From Corynebacterium frankenforstense (GTDB lineage: Bacteria > Actinomycetota > Actinomycetes > Mycobacteriales > Mycobacteriaceae): DNA of 64,000 nt. Numbering within the stretch: the stretch's first letter is position 1; each line of letters begins with the position of its first letter. Shown one piece after another: positions 1 through 9,184 of this stretch. Where the stretch lies: positions 62,001 through 126,000 of the forward strand of contig NZ_JASODI010000003.1 of the NCBI RefSeq assembly GCF_030211955.1. The letters run 5' to 3'. The notes below the pieces were generated by a model. That model was not told the origin of the DNA, did not search any database, and saw only the letters and a list, made by a program, of their open reading frames with translations. The position numbers and the translations under genes are program-made.

Positions 1-1067
1 ACTTCCACATGTGGCTGCAGTTCCTCTGCGACGAGCAGCTGGCCGCCGCCCAGGCCCGCGCCAAGGCCGCGGGCATGTCCGTCGGCGTGGTCGCCGACCT
101 CGCCGTGGGCACGCACCCCGGGGGTGCCGACGCCGCGGTGCTCGCCGACGTGCTGGCGCCCGCGGCCTCCGTGGGCGCTCCCCCGGACGGCTACAACCAG
201 CAGGGCCAGGACTGGTCCCAGCCGCCGTGGCACCCCGAGCGCCTCGCCGAGGCCGGCTACGCGCCCTGGCGCGACATGCTGCGCACCGTGCTGCGCCACG
301 CTGGCGGCATCCGCGTCGACCACGTGCTCGGCCTGTTCCGCCTGTTCTGGATCCCGCGCGGCAAGCGCCCGGCCGACGGCACCTACGTCCGCTACGACTT
401 CGAGGCCATGCTCGGCATTCTCGCACTCGAGGCCGAGCGCGCCGACGCCGTGGTCATCGGCGAGGACCTGGGCACCTTCGAGCGCTGGGTCCAGGAGGCC
501 CTGGCCTACCGCGGCGTGCTGGGCACCTCGGTGCTCTGGTTCGAGGGCGAGCCCGAGGGCGGCGGCCCCCTGGCCCGCGAGCACTACCGGCGCCTGGCGC
601 TGGCCTCGGTGGGCACCCACGACCTGCCGCCGACGGCGGCCTACCTCGAGGGCGTGCACATCGACCTGCGCGACGAGCTGGGCCTGCTGCTGCGCCCCGC
701 CGAGGCCGAGCACGCCGAGGACCTCGCCTGGCAGAACCGGGTGCTCGACGCGGTGCGCGAGGCCGGCTGCTTCGAGGGCGACCCCGGCGAGTTCGCCGGG
801 CGGCTGCGCGACGAGCGCGGCGACGCGGCGGCGCTGATCGAGGCGCTGACCCGCTTCATCGCGGGCACTGCCTCGGCGCTGACCTGCACCCAGCTCGTCG
901 ACATGGTGGGCGACCGGCGCACCCAGAACCAGCCGGGCACCACCGGCGACCTCTACCCCAACTGGCGCCTGCCGCTGTGCGACGGCGCGGGCGACCCCGT
1001 CCTCATCGAGGATCTGCCCGCGAACCCCATGTTCCGCCGCATCGCCGCCGCGGCGGCGCGAAGCTGA
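1..1067 (+). CDS. malQ: 4-alpha-glucanotransferase, C-terminal part (gene begins before the window)
   Basis: Amylomaltase moves alpha-1,4-glucan segments between maltodextrins in the cytoplasm. About 354 codons are present, open from base 3, and the N-terminal half lies outside the window. Recognisable GH77 features are GIRVDHVLGLFRLFWIP (acid/nucleophile region), VVIGEDLGT (catalytic Glu) and the THDLPPTAAYL segment. The ATG at base 9 is internal and is not the start. The stop lies inside a 16-bp tandem repeat that runs into a hairpin. Downstream come two small leftward genes and then treS-pep2, so three alpha-glucan genes are grouped. The family call is firm; only the missing 5' end is uncertain. 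Confidence 0.93.
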   Translation, partial: FHMWLQFLCDEQLAAAQARAKAAGMSVGVVADLAVGTHPGGADAAVLADVLAPAASVGAPPDGYNQQGQDWSQPPWHPERLAEAGYAPWRDMLRTVLRHAGGIRVDHVLGLFRLFWIPRGKRPADGTYVRYDFEAMLGILALEAERADAVVIGEDLGTFERWVQEALAYRGVLGTSVLWFEGEPEGGGPLAREHYRRLALASVGTHDLPPTAAYLEGVHIDLRDELGLLLRPAEAEHAEDLAWQNRVLDAVREAGCFEGDPGEFAGRLRDERGDAAALIEALTRFIAGTASALTCTQLVDMVGDRRTQNQPGTTGDLYPNWRLPLCDGAGDPVLIEDLPANPMFRRIAAAAARS

Positions 1068-1103
1068 CGCGGTGCGGCGCTGACGCGGTGCGGCGCTGAC
1101 GCG
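1063..1103. repeat. 16-bp tandem repeat carrying the malQ stop codon
   Basis: The unit GCTGACGCGGTGCGGC is present at 1063-1078 and 1079-1094, with a third partial copy at 1095-1103. The malQ stop TGA (1065-1067) is in the first copy, and each later copy repeats a TGA. The last partial copy forms the left arm and loop of the hairpin described next. Confidence 0.85.
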
Positions 1104-1109
1104 CCGCAC
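1088..1109. terminator. hairpin between convergent malQ and small membrane gene
   Basis: A perfect 9-bp stem GTGCGGCGC / GCGCCGCAC with loop TGAC is followed on the plus strand by TCTT only. It sits between the malQ stop and the stop of the leftward gene at 1112, so it could serve both strands. The weak T-run lowers confidence in true intrinsic termination. Confidence 0.5.
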
Positions 1110-1111
1110 TC

Positions 1112-1258
1112 TTAGAAGAGGGAGAACAGCCAGGCCACGACGACGATCACGAGCAGCAGCACCAGCGCCTTGGTCACCAGGGACTGCGGGTAGCGGCGCT
1201 TACCGCGCGGCCGCGCCTGGTCCTCCTTGCGCAGCTGTTCGGGGTTGCCGTCCACCAT
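1112..1258 (-). CDS. 48-residue single-span membrane protein
   Basis: This short protein begins [14 protein letters not shown], has a basic stretch near residues 17-22, and ends with one hydrophobic helix of about 18 residues finishing WLFSLF. The topology suggests the N-terminus inside and the helix as membrane anchor. Its ATG shares one base with the stop of the upstream membrane gene (TGATG arrangement), which supports translation by coupling. It ends 3 bases after the malQ hairpin. No function can be assigned; small membrane proteins of this shape are common and often unannotated in actinobacteria. Confidence 0.6.
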   Translation of the reverse strand: MVDGNPEQLRKEDQARPRGKRRYPQSLVTKALVLLLVIVVVAWLFSLF

Positions 1259-1470
1259 CACTCACGTCCTTCCTCGTCGCGCCCGGGGGCACCCGTCCCC
1301 GTGGAACCACCGCGGCGTCGGAAACCGACGGCCGCGACGTCGATCGCGCGCAAAAGCACGATCGCCGCCACCGCACACGCGGGCAGCACCACCACCAGCA
1401 GCGCGAACAGCTGCACGGCGATGGGCGCGGAGACCAGGGTCTGCGCGAGCCAGTCATACACGGCGGTCAC
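1258..1470 (-). CDS. 70-residue membrane protein of unknown function
   Basis: The GTG start at 1470 gives a protein opening [13 protein letters not shown], with one long hydrophobic stretch (about residues 13-43, containing [20 protein letters not shown]) and a charged tail. I chose this GTG because a TAGACT -10 box lies 8 bases upstream, fitting a leaderless mRNA, and because hydrophobic coding begins there; the longer open frame upstream reads through non-coding-looking sequence. It is coupled to the 48-residue membrane gene downstream. It is divergent from treS. Function unknown. Confidence 0.6.
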   Translation of the reverse strand: MTAVYDWLAQTLVSAPIAVQLFALLVVVLPACAVAAIVLLRAIDVAAVGFRRRGGSTGTGAPGRDEEGRE

Positions 1471-1478
1471 ACCGCGAC

Positions 1479-1484
1479 AGTCTA
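1479..1484 (-). promoter_or_regulatory. -10 box TAGACT, leaderless start of the 70-residue gene
   Basis: TAGACT on the minus strand lies 8 bases before the GTG at 1470. With the transcription start at the GTG itself, no ribosome binding site would be needed, and none is visible. It lies back to back with the treS promoter, about 47 bp apart. Confidence 0.5.
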
Positions 1485-1530
1485 GCCGCCCCCGGTTCGC
1501 GGATCTGTGACACGACCCCGGCCGTGCTTC

Positions 1531-1536
1531 TACCCT
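1531..1536 (+). promoter_or_regulatory. -10 box TACCCT, leaderless start of treS
   Basis: TACCCT is separated by exactly 7 bases from the ATG at 1544, and no Shine-Dalgarno sequence lies between. This spacing decides for ATG 1544 over the in-frame GTG at 1538, which would fall only 1 base from the hexamer. Confidence 0.55.
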
Positions 1537-1543
1537 GGTGCCC

Positions 1544-3418
1544 ATGAGCAACCGCCCCACTGAGGACATCGATCCCGGATACGTCGGCCGATTCACCCCC
1601 GGCCCCGACGCCGAACGCCCCGCCACCACCGTGGCCGGGGCCGTCGCCGAGGGCTCCCCCGCCCCCGCCGCGTCGGCCGCCCGCCCGCCGGTGGACGACG
1701 AGGGCTACCTCGTCGAGCACGAGTCCCGCGACTACGACACCCCGGCGCCGGCGCCCGGTGAGGCGCCCTGGGAGCGCAAGGACCCCGAGTGGTACAAGAC
1801 CGCCGTCTTCTACGAGGTGCTCGTGCGCGCGTTCTACGACCCGGAGGGCACCGGCTCCGGCACGCTCAAGGGCATGACCGCCAAGCTGGACTACATCAAG
1901 TGGCTCGGCGTGGACTGCATCTGGCTGCCGCCCTTCTACGACTCCCCGCTGCGCGACGGCGGCTACGACATCCGCAACTACCGCGAGATCCTGCCCGAGT
2001 TCGGCACCGTCGACGACTTCGTCGAGCTCGTCGACGCCGCCCACCAGCGCGGCATCCGCGTGATCACGGACCTGGCGGTCAACCACACCAGCGACACCCA
2101 CGCCTGGTTCCAGGAGTCGCGCGCCAACCCGGACGGCCCCTACGGCGACTTCTACGTCTGGTCCGACGACCCGGAGCGCTACCCGGACGCGCGCATCATC
2201 TTCATCGACACCGAGGAGTCCAACTGGACCTGGGACCCGGTGCGCGGGCAGTACTTCTGGCACCGCTTCTTCTCCCACCAGCCGGACCTCAACTACGACA
2301 ACCCCGAGGTCCAGGAGGCGATGCTCGACGTCATGCGCTTCTGGCTGGACCTCGGCCTCGACGGCTTCCGCCTGGACGCGGTGCCCTACCTCTTCGAGCG
2401 CGAGGGCACCAACGGCGAGAACCTGCCGGAGACCCACGCCTTCCTCAAGCGCGTGCGCGCCATGGTCGACGCCGAGTATCCCGGCCGGGTGCTGCTGGCC
2501 GAAGCCAACCAGATGCCCGAGGACGTCGTCGAGTACTTCGGCGACGGCCCGGAGGGCGACGAGTTCCACATGGCCTTCCACTTCCCGGTCATGCCGCGCA
2601 TCTTCATGGCCGTGCGCCAGGCCAAGGCCGCCCCCATCAAGGACATCCTCGCCGAGACCCCGGCGATTCCCAGCTCCGCGCAGTGGGGCATCTTCCTGCG
2701 CAACCACGACGAGCTGACCCTCGAGATGGTCACCGAGGAGGAGCGCGCCTACATGTACGGCGAGTACGCGCGCGACCCGCGGATGAAGTCCAACGTGGGT
2801 ATCCGCCGCCGGCTGGCCCCGCTGCTCGAGGGCGACCGCAACCAGCTCGAGCTGCTGCACGCGCTGCTGCTCTCCCTGCCGGGCTCGCCGGTGCTCTACT
2901 ACGGCGATGAGATCGGCATGGGCGACAACATCTGGCTGGCCGACCGCGACGGCGTGCGCACGCCGATGCAGTGGTCCTCGGACCGCAACGGCGGCTTCTC
3001 CACCGCCGAGCCCGAGCGGCTCTACCTGCCGGTGGTCCAGAACGACCAGTACGGTTACGCCACGGTCAACGTGGACAACCAGATGAAGAAGTCGAACTCC
3101 CTGCTGCAGTGGGTGCGCAGCTACGTGCACATCCGCCAACAGTACCCGGCCTTCGGCCTCGGCGACTTCCGAGCCCTGGAGACCACCAACGAGGCCGTGC
3201 TCAGCTTCGTGCGCCGCTACCACGACGAGACGCTGCTGTGCGTCAACAACCTCTCCGCGGTCCCGCAGGCCGTCGAGCTGGACCTGAGCGAGTTCGCCGG
3301 GCGCGTGCCCCGCGAGCTCTCCGGCGGCGCGGACTTCCCGCGCATCACCGACCACCCGTTCACGGTCACGCTCGCCCCGCACGGCTTCTTCTGGTTCGAG
3401 CTCGAGGAGCGCGCATGA
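1544..3418 (+). CDS. treS: trehalose synthase (maltose alpha-D-glucosyltransferase)
   Basis: TreS interconverts trehalose and maltose; in actinobacteria it feeds maltose to the maltokinase for glycogen or alpha-glucan synthesis by the GlgE route, or runs in reverse to make trehalose. The 624-residue protein has a Pro/Ala-rich, probably disordered N-terminus of about 80 residues, then a GH13 barrel from about residue 85 ([14 protein letters not shown]). Visible GH13 motifs are [17 protein letters not shown] (nucleophile Asp), LLAEANQ (acid/base Glu) and FLRNHDE. Its stop overlaps the pep2 start by 4 bases (ATGA), a typical treS-pep2 operon. Length and motifs are normal for the family. Confidence 0.95.
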   Translation: MSNRPTEDIDPGYVGRFTPGPDAERPATTVAGAVAEGSPAPAASAARPPVDDEGYLVEHESRDYDTPAPAPGEAPWERKDPEWYKTAVFYEVLVRAFYDPEGTGSGTLKGMTAKLDYIKWLGVDCIWLPPFYDSPLRDGGYDIRNYREILPEFGTVDDFVELVDAAHQRGIRVITDLAVNHTSDTHAWFQESRANPDGPYGDFYVWSDDPERYPDARIIFIDTEESNWTWDPVRGQYFWHRFFSHQPDLNYDNPEVQEAMLDVMRFWLDLGLDGFRLDAVPYLFEREGTNGENLPETHAFLKRVRAMVDAEYPGRVLLAEANQMPEDVVEYFGDGPEGDEFHMAFHFPVMPRIFMAVRQAKAAPIKDILAETPAIPSSAQWGIFLRNHDELTLEMVTEEERAYMYGEYARDPRMKSNVGIRRRLAPLLEGDRNQLELLHALLLSLPGSPVLYYGDEIGMGDNIWLADRDGVRTPMQWSSDRNGGFSTAEPERLYLPVVQNDQYGYATVNVDNQMKKSNSLLQWVRSYVHIRQQYPAFGLGDFRALETTNEAVLSFVRRYHDETLLCVNNLSAVPQAVELDLSEFAGRVPRELSGGADFPRITDHPFTVTLAPHGFFWFELEERA

Positions 3419-4611
3419 GCTTCGAGTCCGAGCTGGCCGCGGGGCTGGCCGCCGAGCGCTTCTACGGCGCCAAGACCGCGGGTGTCGACGCCGCGCGCGT
3501 CGAGCACGCCGCCGACTTCGACGGCGTGCGTGCCGCGGTGGTCGTCGCCCGGCACGGTGAGGTGACCGAACGCTACCAGATGCTTGTCGACGCCGCGGGC
3601 CACGACGTCCTGGGCGAGCACGCCGATGCGTTGGGCGCCGCCCTGGCGGGCGGCCGCGCGCCGCTGGGCCAGTTGCACGGCGACGCCTCGGTGCTTTCCG
3701 GCCTGCACGGCCGCGCGCTCGGCCAGGAGCAGTCCAACTCGACGCTGGTCTACTCCGATGAGACCGGCCCGAAGGTGGCGGTGAAGTTCTTCCGCAAGCT
3801 CGCCCCCGGGCTCAACCCGGAGATCGAGCTGCTCTCCGGCATCGGCGAAGTGCCGGCCGTGCCGCGCCTGCACGCCTGGGTCGACGCCGTCATCGACGGC
3901 GAGACCCACGCGCTGGCCGTGGTCCAGGAGTTCATCGCGGGCTCGCGCGACGGCTGGCTCGACGCCGTCGACGTCGCCGGCGCGGGAGACTCCTTCACCG
4001 GGCGCGCCCGGCTGCTGGGCGCGGCCACCCGCGAGGTCCACGAGGCGCTCGCCGGGGCCTTCGGCACCACCGATCTTGACGGCGACGAGCTGGCCGGGCG
4101 CCTGAACGCCCGCCTGGACTCGCTGGTCGACCAGGCCCCCGAACTCGCCGAGGTCGCCGAGGAGGCCCGCCGGCGCTACTCGCGGCTTTCCGGCACCACC
4201 GGTGTCGCCCAGCGCGTGCACGGCGACCTGCACCTGGGCCAGGTGCTCTTCACCCGCGAGCGCTACGTGCTGCTCGACTTCGAGGGCGAGCCGGCCCGCC
4301 CGCTGGCCGAGCGCCGCCTGCCGGACAGCCCGGCGCGCGATCTGGCCGGGCTGATCCGCTCGATCGACTACGCCGCGCACTTCAACGCCTACTCGGGCCG
4401 GCCCGGCCCCGCCGACCCGGCCCGCTGGGCCGCCGAGGCCACCGAGGCACTCCTCGAGGGCTACGGCCCGCTCGACGCGCAAAAGGTGCCCGCCGGCTGG
4501 CTGGACGCCTACGTACTGGACAAGGCCCTCTACGAGGTCGCCTACGAGGCCAACAACCGGCCCGGCTGGGCCGGCATCCCGCGGGCCGCCGTCACCGGGA
4601 TCCTCGGGTAG
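3415..4611 (+). CDS. pep2: maltokinase
   Basis: Maltokinase phosphorylates maltose to maltose-1-phosphate with ATP, the donor used by GlgE, and works with TreS just upstream. The protein has 398 residues beginning [16 protein letters not shown]. The aminoglycoside-phosphotransferase-type catalytic loop is seen as [12 protein letters not shown], followed by LLDFEGEP, the Mg-binding Asp motif. The start is fixed by the ATGA overlap with treS, although the frame stays open far upstream as a shadow of treS. A separate Pep2 next to TreS, rather than a TreS-Pep2 fusion, is the usual actinobacterial arrangement. glgE is not in this window. Confidence 0.93.
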   Translation: MSFESELAAGLAAERFYGAKTAGVDAARVEHAADFDGVRAAVVVARHGEVTERYQMLVDAAGHDVLGEHADALGAALAGGRAPLGQLHGDASVLSGLHGRALGQEQSNSTLVYSDETGPKVAVKFFRKLAPGLNPEIELLSGIGEVPAVPRLHAWVDAVIDGETHALAVVQEFIAGSRDGWLDAVDVAGAGDSFTGRARLLGAATREVHEALAGAFGTTDLDGDELAGRLNARLDSLVDQAPELAEVAEEARRRYSRLSGTTGVAQRVHGDLHLGQVLFTRERYVLLDFEGEPARPLAERRLPDSPARDLAGLIRSIDYAAHFNAYSGRPGPADPARWAAEATEALLEGYGPLDAQKVPAGWLDAYVLDKALYEVAYEANNRPGWAGIPRAAVTGILG

Positions 4612-4615
4612 CGCC

Positions 4616-5929
4616 GTGGACACCACCATCAAGAGCCCCCGGGCCCGCTACACCGGCACAGTGGAGGACGGCGCGCGCGTCTTCCACTCGGTGCCCTACT
4701 GCCGCTTCCCCGAGCCCTTCGGCCCGGCCGAGGAGCTGCCCAAGGCGCCCGAGCAGCCCGCCGAGGTCGACGCGCGCCGGCCGCGTCCCGAGGCCGTCGC
4801 GCTGACCCTGGCCGCCCCCGAGAGCGCGCACTACGGCTCGGACCTGCCGGTGGTCGTCTTCATCCACGGCGGGGCCTACCACGAGGGCTCCCACGAGGAC
4901 TTCGACATGGGCATCCTCGCCCGCCGCGGGATCATCGGGGTCTCGGTCGACTACCGCCTCGACGCGCAGGGCTTCGTGCGCTTCCACGACGACGAGCCGA
5001 ACCGCTACCGCGGCATCGACGACTGCCTGACCGCCCTGAAGTGGCTGGCGCGCGAGATCGAGCACTTCGGCGGCGACCCGGGCAACATCACGCTGGCCGG
5101 GCACTCCGCAGGCGCCGGCATCTGCCTGTGGCTGACGCGCACCGACCACTACCAGGGCCTATTCCAGCGCGTCTGGGCGCTCTCCCCGGCCTTCCCGCGG
5201 GTGCCCTTCGACAAGCGCAAGGGCACACTGCGCCGCATCCAGGGCACCCCGGTGACCCGGCGCCACTTCACCCGGCGCCTCGAGCGGCACCCGCGCGCGC
5301 TGGCCCGCGGCATGCGCCGGTTCCGCTCGCGCTACTTCCATGACCTCGCACTGGGCCCCGCCCCCTTCGACGCCCACGAGCTGGCGGAGGTGCCTGTGCT
5401 GGTCAGCTGCACCCGCGACGAGCTCTACAACGAGTCCACCACCGCGCGGATCGACCGGGCGGGCCTGGGCGGGTTCGCGGTGCGCGTGGCCCACGCGCTC
5501 TTCGGCCTGCAGGTCCCGGCGGGCAGCTACCTCGACGCCGTCGCCGAGACCGACCCCGATCGCCCGCTGTCCCGGCTGGCCGGCGACGCGATGATCCGGC
5601 GCTGGGTCGCTGAGACCGCCGAGCACGCCGCAGGCCCCGTCTGGGTGATGGAGCTGACGGGCACGAAGGAGCAGCCGGCGGTGCACTGCGACGACCTGCC
5701 GCTGATCTTCGGGCCGGGCACCGGACCGCAGGGCGGGCCCGAGGCCCACGGCGATCACCTGCTGGGCCTTCTGCTCGACTTTGCGCGCACCGGCGAGCCG
5801 GGCTGGCCGGCCCAGCGGCGCCCCGAGCGCAAAGCGGTGCGCATCTACCGGGACTCGGGGCGGCGCACCGAGGTCAGCGACCCGCTGCGCGCGGTGCGCC
5901 TGGCCTTCCAGCGCCCGCGCTGGCTCTGA
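4616..5929 (+). CDS. type-B carboxylesterase family protein
   Basis: An alpha/beta-hydrolase of 437 residues, predicted to cleave carboxylic esters in the cytoplasm; no signal peptide is seen. The oxyanion-hole motif is FIHGGAYHEGS, the nucleophile elbow GHSAGAG (most of the family has GESAGA), and a late His lies in VHCDDLPLIFGPG, the usual catalytic-His position. It starts with GTG 4 bases after the pep2 stop, so it is probably co-transcribed with treS-pep2, though no substrate link to trehalose is evident. At 437 residues it is somewhat shorter than the common 480-520, lacking some loop insertions. Substrate unknown. Confidence 0.85.
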   Translation: MDTTIKSPRARYTGTVEDGARVFHSVPYCRFPEPFGPAEELPKAPEQPAEVDARRPRPEAVALTLAAPESAHYGSDLPVVVFIHGGAYHEGSHEDFDMGILARRGIIGVSVDYRLDAQGFVRFHDDEPNRYRGIDDCLTALKWLAREIEHFGGDPGNITLAGHSAGAGICLWLTRTDHYQGLFQRVWALSPAFPRVPFDKRKGTLRRIQGTPVTRRHFTRRLERHPRALARGMRRFRSRYFHDLALGPAPFDAHELAEVPVLVSCTRDELYNESTTARIDRAGLGGFAVRVAHALFGLQVPAGSYLDAVAETDPDRPLSRLAGDAMIRRWVAETAEHAAGPVWVMELTGTKEQPAVHCDDLPLIFGPGTGPQGGPEAHGDHLLGLLLDFARTGEPGWPAQRRPERKAVRIYRDSGRRTEVSDPLRAVRLAFQRPRWL

Positions 5930-5937
5930 GTCCCACA

Positions 5938-5957
5938 GGCGCCCACCCCCGGGCGCC
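5938..5957. terminator. hairpin between convergent esterase and idi
   Basis: GGCGCCC (5938-5944) and GGGCGCC (5951-5957) form a perfect 7-bp stem around a 6-base loop, 8 bases after the esterase stop and 5 before the idi stop. It has no T-run on either strand, so it is better read as a possible 3'-end stabiliser or weak two-way terminator. Confidence 0.4.
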
Positions 5958-5962
5958 GGGTG

Positions 5963-6511
5963 TCACGCACCCAGGGCGCGGCGCAGGCGGGCGTCGGAAA
6001 GCTCGTCGACCATCCACTCGGAGAAGGCCATCGGCGCGGCCTCGGCCGCGCGTACGACGTCGCCGGCGGAAAGCCACGCCATGGAGTCGACCTCCTCGGG
6101 GCGCGGGGCGGGGGCCGCGGCGTCGTCGACGGTGAGGGTGAAGACCGGGCAGATCTCGTTTTCCACCAGGCCCGAGGAGTCGACGGCGCGGTAGCGGAAG
6201 TCCGGCAGCACCAGCTGCGGGGCGCCCAGGCGCTCTGGCGAGAGGCCGAGCTCCTCTGATGCGCGGCGCAGCACCGCGTCGGCGGTCTCCTCCCCGGGGC
6301 CGGGGTGGCCGCAGAAGCTGTTGGTCCACACGCCCGGCCAGGTCTTCTTGCTCAACGCGCGCCGGGTCAGCAGCACGCAGCCGTCCGGGTCGAGCAGCCA
6401 GGCGGAGAACGCGAAGTGCAGCGGGGTGTCGGTCGTGTGCACCTCGGACTTCAGCGCCGTGCCTGCGGGGTTGCCCGCCGCGTCGGCGAGGACGACGAGC
6501 TCCTCGCTCAC
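5963..6511 (-). CDS. idi: isopentenyl-diphosphate delta-isomerase, type 1
   Basis: Idi interconverts isopentenyl and dimethylallyl diphosphate, supplying both building blocks for menaquinone, decaprenyl carriers and carotenoids. The 182-residue protein has a Nudix-like fold: the catalytic Cys is in TNSFCGHP, the metal-site Glu residues are in ETADAVLRRASEELG, and the catalytic Glu is in ENEICPVF. It starts with GTG, sharing 4 bases (GTGA) with the stop of the upstream lipoprotein gene, so the two are translationally coupled. The same idi-plus-secreted-protein neighbourhood is known next to treS-pep2 in Corynebacterium. Confidence 0.95.
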   Translation of the reverse strand: MSEELVVLADAAGNPAGTALKSEVHTTDTPLHFAFSAWLLDPDGCVLLTRRALSKKTWPGVWTNSFCGHPGPGEETADAVLRRASEELGLSPERLGAPQLVLPDFRYRAVDSSGLVENEICPVFTLTVDDAAAPAPRPEEVDSMAWLSAGDVVRAAEAAPMAFSEWMVDELSDARLRRALGA

Positions 6512-7038
6512 AGCTGCCCCTCGAAGACGACGTTGCCCAGGGTGAACGTCGCCGAGGAGAGGCTGCCCGGCGAGACGTTGAACGGGTAGCGCAGGTTGGT
6601 CGTCGCCCCGGCGCCCAGCGGGCGGTCGAGGCCGTCCTGGCCGGCCACGCCGGCGGCCTCGGCGTCCATCAGGTCGGCCGTGGAGCCGTCCGAGAGCTCG
6701 AGGGCGGGCTTGGCCAGCGCGTCCGGGGGCACGGGCACGTCGTTGAGGTTTTCCACCTCGACGGTGATGATCGAGCCGCCGGCCTGGCCGGAGACGGTGC
6801 CCTGCAGCGTGTAGCGCAGGTGCAGGCCGGGGTCCTCGACGTTGTCCTCGGTGGCGTCGACCCGCTTCTGGGCCGCCTCCTCGGGCACGAAGTCCGGGGT
6901 CTGGCTGGTGGTGACCTCCAGGCCCTCCTTCTGCGCGGTGTCCTCCTCGCCGCAGGCCGCCAGGCCCGTGCCGACGAGCACCACCACCGCGGCTGCCGCC
7001 GCCCTGCGCAGTGTGCCCGCGATCGTCTGGTTCGCCAC
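6508..7038 (-). CDS. conserved lipoprotein of unknown function
   Basis: A 176-residue exported protein. Residues 1-30 are a signal peptide ending in the lipobox LAAC, so the mature N-terminal Cys is probably lipidated and anchored on the outer face of the membrane. The rest (LHLRYTLQGTVSGQ, ITVEVENLNDVPVP, ATFTLGNVVFEGQL) is rich in beta-strands and hydrophilic, resembling an Ig-like accessory domain. It is coupled to idi by a 4-base overlap and lies divergent from the ABC transporter gene. No enzymatic motif is visible; function unknown. Confidence 0.8.
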   Translation of the reverse strand: MANQTIAGTLRRAAAAAVVVLVGTGLAACGEEDTAQKEGLEVTTSQTPDFVPEEAAQKRVDATEDNVEDPGLHLRYTLQGTVSGQAGGSIITVEVENLNDVPVPPDALAKPALELSDGSTADLMDAEAAGVAGQDGLDRPLGAGATTNLRYPFNVSPGSLSSATFTLGNVVFEGQL

Positions 7039-7194
7039 GGTCTCGCTACCTTCCTGCCTGGTGTCCGGGATCTCAGCCGATTCTAGCGGGCCGCGGGATT
7101 AGGACGGCGCGCCGGTGCGTTGCACCCTGGGTATGTCTGTATCCGTGGGCATTCACCCCCGACCCGTCCGTCCCCAGGGAGGCACCGAGCAACC

Positions 7195-9123
7195 GTGCAC
7201 GCACTGACCCGCATCATCCGCAGCACCGGCGCGCTGTGGCCGTTCTACCTCGGGGTCTTCATCACCTCGGTGGTCACCGCCGCGCTCTCGCTGGTCTCGC
7301 CGTTCCTGCTGCGCGAGGCCACCGACACCATCGTCGGCGCGCTCTCCGACGACGGCGACGTCACGCGCACCGTCGTGACCACCATCGTCTGGCTGGCCGT
7401 CGCGCTCTTCGGCGTGGACCTGGCGCGCACCCTGGCCACCAACGTCGGCGGCTACATCGGCGACGTGATGGCCGCCCGCATGCGCCAGGTGCTCTCCACC
7501 CGGTACTTCGCCAAGCTGCTGACCCTGCCGCAGCGCTACTTCGACACCCAGCGCACCGGCACCGTCATTGCCCGGCTGGACCGCTCGATCGCCTCGGTGA
7601 CGCAGTTCCTGCAGTCCTTCGCCAACAACTTCTTCCCCACCCTGATCACCGTGGCCGCGGTGCTGACCGTCTCGGCGGTCTACTACTGGCCACTGGCGCT
7701 CATGCTCGCCGCGCTGTTCCCCGTCTACATGTGGCTGACGGCCCTGACCAGCCGCCGCTGGCAGCGCATCGAGGCCGACAAGAACCACGAGATCGACGTC
7801 GCCGGCGGCCGCTTCGCAGAGGTCGTCGGCCAGGTCAAGGTGACCAAGTCCTTCGACGCCGAGCCCCGCGAGCTGCGCTCCTTCGCCGAGCGCTTCGACC
7901 GCACCGTCAAGCTCACCCGCACGCAGTCGTCCTTCTGGCACCGCATGGACTCGCTGCGCGGGGCGGCGATGAACGTGATCTTCCTGGGCATCTACCTGAC
8001 GCTGTTCCTGCGCACCCTGCACGGGCACTTCTCGCTGGGCGACATGGTCATGCTGCTGCAGATGGTCAACATGGCCAAGCAGCCGGTGTTCATGATGAGC
8101 TGGATCGTCGACGCCGCCCAGCGCGCCGTCGCCGGCTCCCGCGACTACTTCAACGTCATGTCCGAGCCCGTCGAGCCCACCGCCGAGCGCCAGCTCGTCG
8201 CGGCGGCCTCCGCCTCCGGGGTACCGCTTCTCGACGTCGCGCCCACCGCCGCCCCGGCCCCGGCCGACGGCGCGGCCGTCGGCTTCGAGGACGTGTGGTT
8301 CTCCTACGAGGAGGGCTCCCCCGTGCTGCGGGACGTGACCTTCTGCGCCGCCCCGGGCGAGCGCATCGGCCTGGTCGGCGCCTCCGGCGGCGGCAAGTCG
8401 ACCATCGTGAACCTTCTGCTGGGCCTCTACCGCGCGGACTCGGGACGGGTCACCGTCGGCGGCCACGACGTCTCCGGGCTCTCCGCGGCCGAGCTGCGCG
8501 CCTCGGTGGGCGTGGTCTTCCAGGAGCCGAACCTGTTCTCCGGGACCATCCGGGAGAACATCGCCTACGGCCGGCCGGACGCCTCCGACGCCGAGATCGA
8601 GGCGGTGGCCCGGCGCGCGCACGCCCACGGCTTCATCACCGCCTTCGACGACGGCTACGACACCGTCATCGGCGAGCGCGGCCTGCGTCTTTCCGGCGGG
8701 CAGAAGCAGCGCATCGCCATCGCCCGCGCGATGCTCAAGGACGCGCCGGTCCTCGTCCTCGACGAGGCAACCTCCGCGCTGGACAACGCCTCCGAGCGCG
8801 CCGTGCAGGCCGGCCTCGAGGAGCTCATGCACGAGCGCACCACGCTGGTCATCGCCCACCGCCTGTCCACGATCGCCGGGGTGGACACCCTGGTCACCCT
8901 CGACGAGGGCCGCGTCGACGAGGTCGGCTCCCCGGCCGGGCTCGCCCGCTCCGGCGGCATCTACGCCCAGCTGCTGGCGATGACCGCCTCCGACTCCGCC
9001 GCCGACCGCGCCCGCCTGCGCGAGTTCGGCATCGGCACCGGCCGCCACGACGAGGAGGACGAGGACGCCGGGGAGGCCGGAAAAACCGGCGAGGCCGCGG
9101 AGTACGACGGGGAGACCGACTAG
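7195..9123 (+). CDS. ABC exporter half-transporter (membrane plus ATPase domains)
   Basis: A 642-residue type IV ABC half-transporter. Residues 1 to about 310 hold six membrane spans with the usual intracellular loops, and the ATPase domain follows from about 360. Walker A is GASGGGKST, the Q-loop VFQEPNLFSG, the signature LSGGQKQR, Walker B VLVLDEATSALD and the H-loop IAHRLST. Start GTG 7195 follows AGGGAGG with good spacing; the frame is open further upstream but without a ribosome site. The last 40 residues are very acidic. It probably works as a homodimer, since no partner gene is adjacent. Substrate (lipid, peptide or drug) cannot be told from sequence. Confidence 0.88.
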   Translation: MHALTRIIRSTGALWPFYLGVFITSVVTAALSLVSPFLLREATDTIVGALSDDGDVTRTVVTTIVWLAVALFGVDLARTLATNVGGYIGDVMAARMRQVLSTRYFAKLLTLPQRYFDTQRTGTVIARLDRSIASVTQFLQSFANNFFPTLITVAAVLTVSAVYYWPLALMLAALFPVYMWLTALTSRRWQRIEADKNHEIDVAGGRFAEVVGQVKVTKSFDAEPRELRSFAERFDRTVKLTRTQSSFWHRMDSLRGAAMNVIFLGIYLTLFLRTLHGHFSLGDMVMLLQMVNMAKQPVFMMSWIVDAAQRAVAGSRDYFNVMSEPVEPTAERQLVAAASASGVPLLDVAPTAAPAPADGAAVGFEDVWFSYEEGSPVLRDVTFCAAPGERIGLVGASGGGKSTIVNLLLGLYRADSGRVTVGGHDVSGLSAAELRASVGVVFQEPNLFSGTIRENIAYGRPDASDAEIEAVARRAHAHGFITAFDDGYDTVIGERGLRLSGGQKQRIAIARAMLKDAPVLVLDEATSALDNASERAVQAGLEELMHERTTLVIAHRLSTIAGVDTLVTLDEGRVDEVGSPAGLARSGGIYAQLLAMTASDSAADRARLREFGIGTGRHDEEDEDAGEAGKTGEAAEYDGETD

Positions 9124-9171
9124 GCCGCCGCCTCTCCCCGGGGCCGCGGACACCGGTCACCGGAACGCGGT

Positions 9172-9177
9172 TAGACT
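9172..9177 (+). promoter_or_regulatory. -10 box TAGACT, leaderless start of aecD
   Basis: TAGACT is followed by exactly 7 bases and then the ATG at 9185. No Shine-Dalgarno sequence is present, so the mRNA is probably leaderless. Confidence 0.55.
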
Positions 9178-9184
9178 GCCAGGC

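Noticed and set aside
1538..1543. GTG at 1538 as the treS start
   Set aside because: It would lie one base from the TACCCT box; the ATG at 1544 has the 7-base spacing expected for a leaderless start.
1454..3382. Long open frame (642 codons) antisense to treS
   Set aside because: It is the mirror of GC-rich codon use in treS, is Val/Gly/Arg/His-rich without a recognisable domain, and has no ribosome site. The same holds for the other long antisense frames across the window.
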